Below are positions 25,181 through 37,712 of a DNA stretch of 64,000 nucleotides, piece after piece. The stretch comes from Acanthaster planci (lineage: Eukaryota; Echinodermata; Asteroidea; Valvatida; Acanthasteridae), in the NCBI RefSeq assembly GCF_001949145.1, contig NW_019091386.1:828810-892809 (forward strand), given 5' to 3'. The notes below the pieces were generated by a model that ran no database searches, was not told where the DNA came from, and worked only from the letters and a program-made list of their open reading frames with translations. Within the stretch, counting starts at the first letter, position 1. Each line of letters opens with the position of its first letter. The translations under genes were made by a program, and so were the position numbers.

Positions 25181-27778
25181 GTGAGTACACTCCCTCCTGA
25201 ATTTTCGCCCGGTGTTGTCTATCCATTAATAGATATTGCCCGCCACGATATTCTCTCCCCCCCCCCCCCCATGTATTTTTTTTTTCCCTTTGGTGATAAC
25301 ATTGGGACTGAGTCATATCCTCCATCGTTGTGTGAGCGTGGACGGCCACGGAACACTCAACATCATCAATAAGAAATGGACAGAAATCAATTTGTGTCAC
25401 ATCGTGCCCCTCTTCTCATCCTGACGCTTTTTCTTCGTTGCATCTAATGAGCGTAATTGATGAACCACATGCACGCATGGTCAGAGAAGATGCCCCTGGA
25501 GGAGAGAGAGAAAGTGTTTGTCACAAGGGGAGCCATGTGAGCTTTTCCCTCCATGTCAACACTTCTTCTGCGTGCGTGTGTGTCAAATACATCAGTCTAT
25601 TTTTGACATTGCTCTGTCTGGTAAGCATTTCTGGAAGCCCCCCCCCATGAAACCATTCAGATGTGGTGGCGTGGCTTTCAACTTTACAAAGCTAGAGAAG
25701 TTACTGCAGATACCAGCAACTGTTATGAGTGGTAGGCAGTAACACTTGGAGTACATGTATGTGAAAGGTGCAAGAAATTTTAATGGTATGAGTTGGAACA
25801 ACATGTATGTTCCCCAGTGGATACACGACCATACCATGTTATCATGGAAGACATTGAAACAGATACTTCAACTGATAGACGGACAGACTGTCAGACCAGC
25901 AGCGATCTTATTCTGTCCAGTCGGTGCTTCCAAAGGCAGTATGTTTGGTCTCAAGCCATGTCCAAATTGGGCTCGGTTCCCCAGGGATTCATCTTGAGGA
26001 TGTGAAAATCCCATCCCAATTATCTGCTGAACATTCCGTCGCAGATTATCCCAATTGGACGAAATGAAATCCCAGACGTTTTGAGCCGTTCTGTCCATCT
26101 TTCACACCCAGGGTCAGCTTTGCTTGAAAAGAAAAAAAAAATCAGCACCAAGAAGCAAAGAGTATTTGGTGTGGGTTTGAGGACAAGAAAGACGAAGGCG
26201 CAGAGAGATTAAAAATCAGCTTCCAGAGAGGAATTATAGTGTCCAGTGGCAGAAGTAAAGGGGGGGGGATTTTGAAATGAGAGCTGTGTGATTCCAGGAG
26301 AGACAAGAGAATGGAAGGTCCTTGGTTGGTGTGTGGGTGCTGGATTAATAGATGACAATTTGTACGCCTCTCGCAATGGTCCCATGGTGAAATGGGATGC
26401 TCGGGGTGATGCTGGTTTCTGTCAACGTTTCTGGTAACTTAGGATGCCTCATGGATGTGTTCTCATTTTTGTAATAGTGGAAAGAAGCATAGCCCAGTGT
26501 GATTTGTGTGTTTAGACAGGGGAAAGTTTTGTCTGAACCCTAAATAGGATTTTGTTTGCTTAGCTTTGTGTAGTTTGCATTTTAAGTAGAAAAAAGAAAA
26601 TTGCAGAAAACACAGAACAAGTCCAAAGCACTCCATGCAGCATCATGCCACATTTTTGCTGGTAGGACCTTTGTGTAAAGATTTGTCTGAATACATACAT
26701 ACATGTACATGTAGTTTCCCCATGGGAGGAAGGAAAAATATTTCTTTTAGCTGGCATGCATAAAATATTGTTTGAAAGATCTTTCGATGAGTTTAGAACT
26801 GTTCAGTACACCACACACACTCGAAGGCATTTTTATCATTTGCCTTCAAGCAAAACACCTCCTTACTTTGTCAAGGTGTCTATCGGCTGTACAAGATCTG
26901 TTGTGCACAACTGTGGACTTTTGTCACAAACCCTTGGCAGTATTTCAGAAGAACCGATTTGCCATTGAAGACTTGTCTTCTCGGGGGGTCGAGCCTCTTG
27001 CTGTATCAGGCCACATTGGATGTGTTTTCCTGCCGCCGGGGGAAAGGCTTATGGTGAATAAAAGCTGCCCTCGGGGAAGGGGGGGGCTCCCACCAACTAC
27101 ATGCACTTGACAAAGATCTGCTTTCAAACAATCTGGAAGGCTGTAAATGAGTGGCCTTTTCCCCTCACAGTAGCGAATATTTTCCCCAGCTTGAAGGAAC
27201 TGAAGATAATTGAAAGGTATTTCCATTTTGCCGTTCCGGAATTTCTCTCAGAGCATTTTTTTTTTTTAAAAGACGGAGATGCCGGTTTGCTTCATTTGCC
27301 ATTCAAAGGCAATTGAAAAGGACAAGATTCTGCTGCCACACGCCTTCTGTTTCTAAAGCCACGTCGAAGGTGAGGGGTGAGCGGTAGATCGAGTGACAGG
27401 AACTCGGAGACACTCTTTGTCTGTCATTCAACCTACTTTTCAGGGGGGGGGCTGACACCTTAGATCGACTTTTTTTTTTTGATGGGCCGAAATCGTCTCT
27501 GATGAAGTAATGGGGGAGTTCGTTCCGAGCAGTCGAGGCATGCAGTCTGAAAGTGTGCTGTGACGGGTCAAAGCATGCAACAAATTTTTTTTCAATTCTT
27601 GATGGCTTTTTTTCTGGGTATTTTGTGTAAGTAAAGCTTATGAGATCACTTGATTTTCCTTAATCCGTAGCAAGCAGTTGATTGTGTTAATGTTCAGAAA
27701 CTCCAACTTTCATTTGTCCAAGTTTTAAAGTGTTTTCAATTTTCTCATCACCCTTACAGGTCATCCTACATACACAAT

Positions 27779-27816
27779 ATACATGCACATGTATGTACAT
27801 GTACACGTCCATGTAG
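27779..27816. repeat. Cluster of ACATGTA-type repeats
   Basis: A short interval with overlapping acatgcacatgtatgtacatgt-like units (written here only as a type). It is one of the densest groups of the CATG-centred palindrome that is scattered across the window. Confidence 0.75.
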
Positions 27817-29289
27817 ATACTGAAAGGGTGTCTTTTGATCTACGTGGTCAGAGCATAGGCCCTACACTTGCTGGTACTCTCTGTGTATTTAAAAACCAAA
27901 TTTCTCAATTTAAGGAAATTTCTTGATGGCTGTATTGACCTTCCTTTTGATGTCGTTGGCAAAAAAATCCATCTGGATATTCAATCAAGGTTAAATTGTG
28001 TAGGTCAAACTTGTGGAACCTGTGGAAAGATGGTTTGTAGGGCATGTACCTGTGCTTTGGGGCAAAGTGGTTGTGAATCCATAGTACAGTGTAGTCATCA
28101 TTTGATCAAAGTGGATTCCCCCCTTCTGTACCCCTTCTGGTTCCCATTTTTTTTTGGCACCCCTGGACTCTCTTCCCCCATCCCAAGAAGTCTCTTATCC
28201 GGCCAGGGCCAACCGTTGTACCCTTCCTCAGTTCCCCACGGGGTCAATTGCGAGTGAGGTCTTAAATTCCTTCCTCCCTTTCCTAATTCATCTTTTCCCC
28301 CATCTTCCCATGTCCCTGGCCTTGCCCAGAGTTTCTAGCCTGTGCCCCCCTTGTCAATCCCTAAGCGAAAACCTTTTCTTTTTTTGTCCCTGTGCCCCTG
28401 AGTTTCTGTCTCAGTTGGATTCACAAGTAGAGAGATTATTTGAAATGCCGCATTGAACACCAAACTGAAGAAAAACTGAGGGTAACGTCTGGATCAGAAA
28501 CTCCCCCGGAATGTGATTGCACTTCTCGCACGTTGGCATGTTGTTTAAAACCTATATCTACGCCCCCCAGCCTAATGCCCTATGAATTATCGTTCCTGGG
28601 GCAGATGTTAGTACTTGTAGGGATCTAGGCCTTTGGTAAGTGAGTGTAATTGAAGTATTGGAATGTTTACCGAGTCAGGAGCAGAGACAAAGAAGTGGCC
28701 ATTATTCTAAACAAGCTTCATGTTCCAGTCCAACAACATGAGTTACTGCCAGAATGGAAACCAGCAGGATTTTAGGGGGATTTTAGGGGGCCTGGCTGGA
28801 GAGCCAACAATTGCCCCTCGTATTTTACTGCTGGAGAGACCACTGACTGCCTGGCTAGGCTTGGCGGTTGAGGAAGGGATGGGTGTGTAAATCGGAAGGT
28901 ATTTGTGGTATTTCCATGCACAGCATTCTTAGAATTTGGTTTTTTTTTGGGGGGGGGTCTTCTGGCCTGGCCTTGTCCAGGGGGTCCGGTTGGGAAGAGG
29001 GATTGACTGGTTGGCTTGGTGAAGTGGACATTCTCCCTGCCAAAGCAGGGGGAGGGGGGGTCACCTCTGGCATTTGAGGTCTGTTTTTACTGGCCATAAA
29101 ATTCAGTTTGGGTCCTACGTGTATGTAAATCGTGACTTCTGAATGATTTTGCCAAATGGGACTCCAACTTGAGCATCTGTAGACTGGGTTGACGTTGGTA
29201 TCAGACAATAATTTTAAAGAAAATATTTGGAAATCGATTCAGCCAATCCTTGTGAGCAAGTCTCTTTTTTTTGTGGTTAATGCAGAATA

Positions 29290-29623
29290 AGCCTTTTGCC
29301 AGTTTTGAATAAAATCCGGTACTCTGTGTTCTTTAAATTCACATGAACATAACCAGTTGAATTCTCCATACTAAAGACACTGTCGCTGTGATCCAGGGCA
29401 GGCATTTGAAGAGGCCTTCCACCAATACACTGCTTTCAATGGATATTAGAATGGCACAGAGGAACCAGTCCATTTCCTGATACGGTGTTCGCCATGCAAA
29501 AGCTTGCCCCAAGTCACGAGGTACATGTACATGCCTATAGCAACAGTGTCTTCAGTCTGGGGAATTCAAATTGTTATGTTCATGTGTCATTAGATACGTG
29601 TAACTCAGAGTACCAGATGTTAC
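29290..29623. mobile_element. Foldback (MITE-like) element, copy 2 (diverged, right end lost)
   Basis: It aligns by eye with copy 1 along its length. Shared landmarks are agccttttgc at the left end, ctttaaattcacatgaacat, the interior aggaaccagt, gcttgcccc and tctggggaattcaaa. The left arm has decayed around 29380-29410, so the palindrome is weaker. The right end stops resembling copy 1 after accagat at about 29618, so the terminal repeat is missing there. A 14-nt stretch containing TACATGTACATG (29522-29535) is absent from copy 1. Confidence 0.75.
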
Positions 29624-32036
29624 TGCAACACATGAACATGAAAACTGTGCAGTCAGTGTCCCAGTGTGGCATATGAGAAAAAGTTCCCATCCAGTGCAAT
29701 GAACATTCCTTGCTGTACATGTATATCCTATGAAAGGCACTAGTGTGCATGTACATGTAGACTCCTGACTCTGCGGATGGTCACAGTTTCTTTAATTTCT
29801 ACTGAGACCGGATGCTTTCGTGGGAAGGGGAAGATCACGTACATACATGTGCTTTCAACATTGCACTGGTGCCTGTGAAGACCATGAAAAAAAGGAAGTG
29901 AATCTCTGTGCTTCCTTGTTGCTCTAAATGTACCGGTAGTCCAGGGCTCTTCTGCAGTCAGAGATTTATTTTGGCATTCACTGACTGCATTACTTTCTCC
30001 TCTGGCCTGATCGTTAACTCGTTAGTTCTTAAGAGCTTTTCCTTATGTTGGGGCCCAGTCCTGGTGAAGGGATGAGGCCTGATTTTTTTGGTTTTATTTC
30101 CCTTTCTGTGTGTGATTGTCAAGATTTCTTGCACTGGCAGCCGTAGAATTGGGTAAATACATGTGTCTGGGGAAGAAGTTGTGCTGACTTTTGAACAGAT
30201 TGAGGGCCAAGTTTGAGACCTTAGAAGTCATGGGTGGTCTACCTACATGTATTTTGTTCAGTGTAGAGCCGGCAGATTGCATATATTTGCACAGCAATGG
30301 GAAAAACTACAAAATTATTTTATTTTCAAGAAGAGAATGTGGAAGTAGATACAGAGGGAAACAGATGTCAATGTCCTATGTCATTAATGTCATTTCAGGA
30401 ACGTACTGAGAAACGAGCGTCCCCGTCCTCAAAATATTGTCGAGACCTTTTTCTGTGTCCGTACCTTTTTATTCGCGCATTCCTCCTCCCCCCCTTTGCT
30501 TTGTGGTTGATGGGATTAGCAGCACCGCGACCGCCGGTGAATAGAACCTGACAACTTGTCACGGAAGCGGGAAATTCCTCAGTCTGCAGCGGGGGATGGG
30601 GGGGCCTGGCTGCAGCGTGCACCAGCCTGCCGCAGACTCCCCGGTAATTGGCGAAACTGCGCAGAGGAGATCGGCCGCCTTACGATAAGGAATAGCTTCC
30701 TGAGCTGTTTGTGTGCCCAGGCATGGGGTAGGGCTGTTGTAAACTTGTAAAAGGTGGGAGGGGGGACACTTTTAAGAGAAGGGGGCTCAGTCGTAGTGTG
30801 AGCTGTCCATGGAACCACCTGTCGGCATGTTGGTTATTCAACCTTCTGTATGCGGGACCCTGGTGGTTTACCAGGCCCTTATGTATTGTGAATGTAAGAA
30901 GTTGGCATCAATTGTTTGAAATCTACAAGCACACAGTCAATATAAATGACACAGGTTGCATGTACAATTGACAACTCCGTACAAAATTAAGCCTGAAAAG
31001 TTGTAGACCGGCTTTCAATACACCCTGAAATACTGGCATCACCCCGGTACAAACTTCTGAACTTGCCTAGTTTTCTTAAACTAAAGAGTACCTGCGTGTG
31101 CTGTTGAGGAATTTATCCACAGTGTGAATACCCAGACAGTCTGCCTGTTCTCCATAGATTTCTCTGATAAACTTATTAGTAGAAACTTCCCCTCTCCATA
31201 AAAACAACAGAGCTGAAGGCATATAAACCTTATTTAGTTCGGTTACCCTTCAGTGTAATTTGTTAAGCACTGCTTGCTTGATTCAAATTGACGTCTTCAC
31301 AATGCAAACCTTCTTTGAACAGTCACCGAGAAGCTCTGTGGGGACTCCGTTCATTTCCTGTAAAGGACAATCCGAGTTTTGGAACCTTGGCATCTCCATC
31401 TGTTGCTCTTGTTTTTCCTTTGTTGTACTGTGCCTTTCAACCGACTCACTGTATTCTCTGTAACGCAGCAGAAAATTTCACCACACAGCTTCTGGCATTG
31501 TGGGGCTGGCATTTTTTTTTAATCCCCAGCCAGATCAACAGTCACACATCTGCCCCGAGCATGGATGGTGGAAACTCCCCAGAGACCTCCACAAACATGC
31601 AGACAGCAGGGCCTGAGCTGACTGAGCTTGGTGCCCTGGTGGGGGGGGGCAGGGGTGACCTCAGCCGACCTTGGGGACTGGCCCAAATTAATATCAGGCT
31701 CCCTTCTGTCTCTGGCTGCCACACTGTGTTCGTGGGGCACGTGGGGACACTGCAGGTCCTGGCTTGGAATGGTGTAAAACAGGGGGACCATCTTAAAGGT
31801 TCCTCTCAGCTCCTCAGCTCTCAGTTTGTCAGTGTGAGTAGTTCATTGTTTGCTCAGGGCGAGTTGCTGAATCATTAGAGTTTGACATGATAACAAGCTC
31901 TGATTTCTTAGATTTTAATTTCCACATTTTTGAGTGACTCAAGATGCAAGTGGCTTTCTAATTTTCATTTTGTGTTTAATTTGGCAAAATGTGAGTTGCA
32001 TAGTAACAAGGTGGCCATTTATTCTTATTTCCTTTG

Positions 32037-32399
32037 TACCAAGTTTGTCCTGTTACCTGTTTTGAAATACTAGTTTAAAAAATATATAATTTTTTAGAAA
32101 AAGGCCTATGCTACATTTATAACAAAGGCATTACAACAATCTTACCTGTATCCTTTTTGCATGGAATGAGTTACTGTCGCATTTATTGAGAGCTCATGTA
32201 AATGAAACTTTAATTTTCCTTTTTACCGAGTATGAAGTGTTACCTGTTTTGAGAAATTAGTTTTAAAAATATATAAAAATTTTTTTAGAAAAGGCCTAGA
32301 CCTATGTTACATTTAAAACAAAGGTCTTACAACAATTCATTTATTTATTATTTTACAACAACATTTATTGAGAGTTGATGTAAATGAAGCTTTTTTTTG
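32037..32399. repeat. Tandem duplication of about 180 bp (two diverged units)
   Basis: Unit 1 (32037-32223) and unit 2 (32224-32399) share taccaag or taccgag starts, tgttacctgttttga, aaatatata, agaaaaggcct, acatttaaaaca-type and ttacaacaat blocks, and catttattgagag. A third start (taccaag at 32400) is not continued. The units are AT-rich and noncoding. Confidence 0.8.
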
Positions 32400-35300
32400 T
32401 ACCAAGGGTAGATTGAGCATTCACATCCCAGGGCAAAGTAAGTCACCAGAGTTGTCTGTTCTTGGACACTCTTTCCACGTTTTGTAATCACGCACTTCCC
32501 ATTTCTGATAATCTCACATCACTCACCCGGCCTATCACTTTTCATGCAGATTTCACCAAAACAACCATATTTTCCTCCCTAATGTTCCAGCTATGATGCT
32601 TCTCGCTCACGCATGTACAGACAGTTTCCCCTCTTTCCCTTCATCGGCTCTAGGGCAGTGCGTGTGTCTGTTGCTTTTTCCAGATGTTGGCAAGGCCCGA
32701 CGAAGGTTGACGTGGTACAGGAGAGGCCGGTCTCAAGATAACAGCACAGAGGAAAGACATGTTGGGCCCCAATTAGCTGGTATCCCCCCCTCCCCTTGCT
32801 CTGCACAAGACGTAAAGCCAAAGTCAATGTTTCGGCCTTAACTGTGTTGCCTTCAGACTTGCTCTAAGATGTTGCATTTTCTGTATTGAGGCTCAACAGG
32901 TTTCAGTACCATTCCGTAAGCCGCTAACAACGAGCACTGTGTTTCTGTTTAGTCTTTTGTAGAGTGCTCTTTGACAAGTAATGTGACTGCCCTGGATGAA
33001 CTGAATTTGAAATAATTGAGGAATAATCTTAGTTTTTGGCCCAGGGATTTTGTAATCTTGACAGAATGGTCGTGAAACCCTTCCCTCTGTGAGAGGTAAT
33101 CATTTTCTTTGCCTGTAAGCATAGCGTTCCCATGTGTTCTCCCCAACAAGTCGAGAATGTTGTCGAGGCCAGAAATTTTAAGGCTCAGTGCCTTCCCGCA
33201 ACTTTGCCAACCTATCAGTCTTGAGTTCACTCAGATCAGATGCTTTCGTACCCATTGGGGGGATCAGGGCGGGTGAAACTGAGACCTGCCAGGTAAATCA
33301 AACAGGGAACGGCGGACAACACCTGACTCTGGTGTCAATGTACCCGCACTGTGCCAGAGTTATGCCACTTTGCTACCCACAAGCCGACCCTGCGGCTGTA
33401 TGCTGGAAACACAAGGCACGGGTCGGGTGTCAATTTGGAGAAGAGTAGCAGAGCCTGGAAGTGGCTAACTCACAGGCCTGTACATGTACACTTAAGTTTA
33501 GGTTGCCTGACTATGAATATGAAACATGTATATTGAACCTGCACATGAAGGTACACGTGCGCTGGAGCCGTTTTGATAAGGCCATGGATTAGAGCAGGCC
33601 CGTCTCTTGTAAGTGTTGAGCATTGGGTGTTTTCACACTGAAAGGGGGGGGGTTATTTAGCTCGGAAATGCGAGAGATCCTGAGGGTTTGTAGAAAGTGT
33701 CTTGTGGGTGAAGGAGGAGGTCCCTTGTAGGTACGTGGGGGGATGATATGGATGTGGCTCGTTGCCAGGTGACCTGATTGAGGGGCAAATGTTACATGGA
33801 TATATCCTTTTCTTTTTCTTCTCGAGGCGTTTGGGTCAGGAAGCGACAATGGGCGTGGATGTGCTGTGCTAGAGGGATTACCAATCTACTGCCTTGGCCC
33901 AGCCGGCTGGAAATGTTGGTCGGAATCTGCTAGAATAACAGGTGGCATATGCCAGGGGTGGGGAGGAAGAAATTAGGGGTGGGGTAGCAATAATTGGGGG
34001 GGGGATGGAGAAACTGCTCAACTCACCAAGTTACATTGCAGGTTTCTCTTGTTCAGTAGCTCAATAAATAAGATAATGTTTGGGGTGAATGCATATGCCG
34101 AGCAAAATAGGAGCTACTCGGAAGCAAAGACGCTTGAGTGAAACTTTAGCTGTTGGCCTGAAGTCGGTGAGCATGGCTTAATTTACAGACCTGGTGGAAG
34201 TCTGGATCGGGTTTAGCTGTTTTTTTTTTCCCCATCGACTTAGATCTGTTTCATTCACAGATTGAGCGTAGTGCCCCCCCCCGATGAAATTTCAACAGCT
34301 GACAGACAATCAAGAAGCTGTGATTTGAATTATGTATAGCATAGTTAATCCGGAATTTGACAGCAAATGGGAAAAAAGCCCCTTGCATTGATGAACAGTT
34401 GCCTGTGACGCGATACCTTGTTTGCAGGAGTGGTTTGGTGAGCACTTGAGCCTGTGTAATTTCTCGCAAAGATTATCACGGCTTCTCTCGAATCCACACC
34501 ATAAAGAATTGCTACATGTGTTTGCTCCCTGCCAAACGGTTCTCTGTTGTGTTGGCTGTTGACTTTCTCCAGTTTATCCTCCCCGCTGCTGGGAACTGTC
34601 AGCCTTTGATGGAAAGACTATTTTGTCACATGTACGCACGCAGGCTGTGCACCCCTCAGTAGGTAATCCTTGGGGCTACCGAAGTAAAGCCCTCCTGAAT
34701 GAGTTTCCAGATTCACTGTTATGGAGATACTCGGTCGGGGACCCCTTGAGCAACTCGGGGAGTGTGTAGCTGCCGGCGCTCGCAGGTGTGGCAATGCATC
34801 AAGTGCTGCAGTCACCAGGGAGACTTCATCTACTGCTCTGCTGCAAGGGGGGCCCGCCAGGCCAGGAGCAAGCCATTTCGGGGGCGAGCGATCAAGAGGT
34901 GAGATCCTGAAGGATTGCCGGGATGCGAGACCTTGCTCCCGATCCCCATCCACCAAAAAAAAAAGGGGGGGAGGAACCTGACTTGTTCTGTGTAGGCTGC
35001 TTGTGTGTCTGGCGAGCAAGCCTCCTCTGGTTTTGTTTGCACAAATTTGTTCCGTTATTGGCAATTTCCGGTTTTGGGGTTGGGCATGATGGCTTCATAA
35101 CGATTTCCCGCGGATGTTTATTGCCAGTACTGTCAAGCGCTCCTCAAGTTTCCATTGAAAACATACATGACCCAGTTTCAGTTTGGATATGATACAGTAC
35201 AGTGTGGGATTTCATCAGCAAACTCTGTAGTTGGGTCAGTTCCGTAACGACCTGAAAAAATAAATATGTCACTGGCTCAGTGTGCACAAATTAAATCAAA

Positions 35301-37682
35301 TCGGGAGCTAGTTGTGCATAGTCAGTCCGTTCCTGACATGGTGAGCTCTTGTTGTGATTGACAATACTGCTGCCGTCGTTGTCTGCGTCCAGCTGTGGAG
35401 CCTTCATCTATAGGGTGCAGAAAATTTGGACCACCGAACCAGTCTTTGCTTATAGATATCGATACAGCCTCCCGGCTCCAATCGCTTGTCATGGGGGCAT
35501 TTTAACTAGCTGCACAGACCCAATAATTGGAGGCGTGAGTGTGCAGAATACGGCGTCTAGCCATCTAGGGATTTTGTTTGTTGGTTCAATTCAGTATCTG
35601 TTTGCCACTTAATAAGGGTAGCCATCTCTTTTCAAAATTCTTGTCTGCGGGTGAAAAAAAATGATAAGACTTAAAAAAAAAGAACCACTTTATCAACAAT
35701 AATCTCAAATATTGAACTTGTTGCTATGCATATCACCAGTGGAACTAGTCACAACAACCTTTTTCAAATCCAGTTGCCATGCAGGAATGCTACTCTTTGG
35801 ATACAACACCTCTGCACTTTGCCTCCCAAGCCCAACCCAGTACTCCAACTCACTCAACTGTAGTCCACAAGACAACCCTCTGTAACCCTAAACTCATACA
35901 AACCCTGCACCCCCCCCCTTTTCAACATTTTGCCCACCAGCCCACTGTCCTCCTCCTCCACAAGGGCATCGCCCATACCCGTTACACTTTAGCCACCCAA
36001 AACCTAAGCCCGTTGCTGCAACTTTCCCTGCTCATGTCATCCACTTCCCCATCTTTGATACCACAACCATTCATATACTGTCCCCACTCTTCAACTGTTT
36101 CCCCTGCCAGCCCCATAACGCATACGAGCACTGTGTCCTCGCTGCCCCCCATCCCTCCACGCACCTGTGGTGCGCCCCTGTGGTGCCAGCCCCTCCCACC
36201 CACCAGCTGTTGTACATGTAAGTCAGCCCTGGGCTGGGGTTAATAGGCACCACCCTGGAGACTCATCTGGCTGAGAGGCCTATCATTCTCCCTGGGTACC
36301 TGCAAGGGATTTGGGTAACAGTCACACCTTCACACCTGGGAGTATTTTCATGCCACTGTCGAGCAGTTATCCCAATCTAGTCAAAATACGAGTAAAGTCT
36401 TCAGCTGTGCACATTGACAAACCTATTCGCCAACTAAAAGTGCTTTGCAAATTGTAATGATGTGAGAAAAAAAATGGATCTCTTCATTTGCGTGCACATT
36501 CTAGCTTTACACAGTTAACAGATTTTTGGGAGGCTGAATTAAAGAGAACCTCACCCAATCTTGTCCATGGGCTTCTGTTTTACTTCACCCAGGACTTTAA
36601 CTAAAGCCCCTTGAATGATCCAATCCTGAGAATACATGTCATTGGTAACATGCGCTTTGGTGCAATTTGGAGAATTCAAGAAGGTTCCGGAGAAACTTGT
36701 AAACTTCAAGTTTAAAAATAAATGAGCGACAGTCTTGAAGCTACATCTTGCACCTACGCTGCCTGGATCACCAAGTCATACTGTTGATCTTAGTTGTTAG
36801 ACAGAGAAAGTCGACTATACTGGCACACACCGTAACACTATCTTTAAATTGCTTAATTAACAAGAATATGCTCAAGAAATCTATTTGAAAAGAAGCTGAA
36901 GGGATGTTTCTGTCAAAGACTTGCTTATTTCCACAGACAAGATGGTGATTAGATGGATATGTACTTTGGAATGCATCTACATTGTAATATTTTTTTTCTT
37001 GGCACTGTTGTCTGCCATGGCATTGGGATCTATGCCATTTTCTAGCAAGCCTTTAGATCTTGTATCTTAGTACCGGTAGGTACCGCTGCTAGTCACTCAA
37101 CCATTGCGCTTTCTCTGTTACCATAGCAAGGGATGCAGTAAACCTGAAGGGAAAGTGCCTTGCCTTCCTTGAAGATGCGCTCATCCACAGATTAAAGTAC
37201 CAGTAATAAAATAAATCGTGTCTTGGGTTGTCTCCCAAGCCTGCAGACAACTTAAAGGAAGTGACACTCTGCCACTGGGAACCTTTAAATCCCACATTGC
37301 GTCCTTCCCCCGTGGCCCCTGGGAATGTTGCAAACATGAAGAGTCTAGCTTGCATGTAACAACATACCAAGCTATCTGTCAGTGTCTCAATTTACTGCCT
37401 ATCGACTTGGGGGTGCACTGGAGGTGGCTGGCCCAGTTTCTGCAACATTGTTTAGGATGATGCTTGAACAGGAGGCCTCAAGGTTCCTTGCCTCATAAAC
37501 TTCTTCATTGGGCATCTTTTTATAGCCCAAACCCTGGGCCACAGACATACCCTTTTTTTTTTTTGGTCAATCTCAGGAATTCAGGTACGGTATCATGTAT
37601 AGGGGCAGTTGTTGGTATTAAAGGCGCCCTTTCTCTATGGCAAAAATTACCTTTTTTCACAGAGGTGTGACATGTCCAGTAA

Positions 37683-37712
37683 CCTCACCTCCTTAATTAA
37701 AAGGAGGTGAGG
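37683..37712. repeat. Perfect 12-bp inverted repeat with 6-nt loop
   Basis: cctcacctcctt (37683-37694) and its exact complement (37701-37712) flank aattaa. No U-tract or other context suggests a terminator or known RNA. Confidence 0.85.

Noticed and set aside
31288-31878. 196-codon open frame, plus strand, inside the large intron
   Set aside because: No domain recognised, and another open frame overlaps it on the opposite strand. It has no convincing exon borders.
35779-36243. 154-codon Pro/Thr/Ser-rich open frame
   Set aside because: It lies in pyrimidine- and C-rich DNA that has few stops by composition. No known motif; treated as chance.
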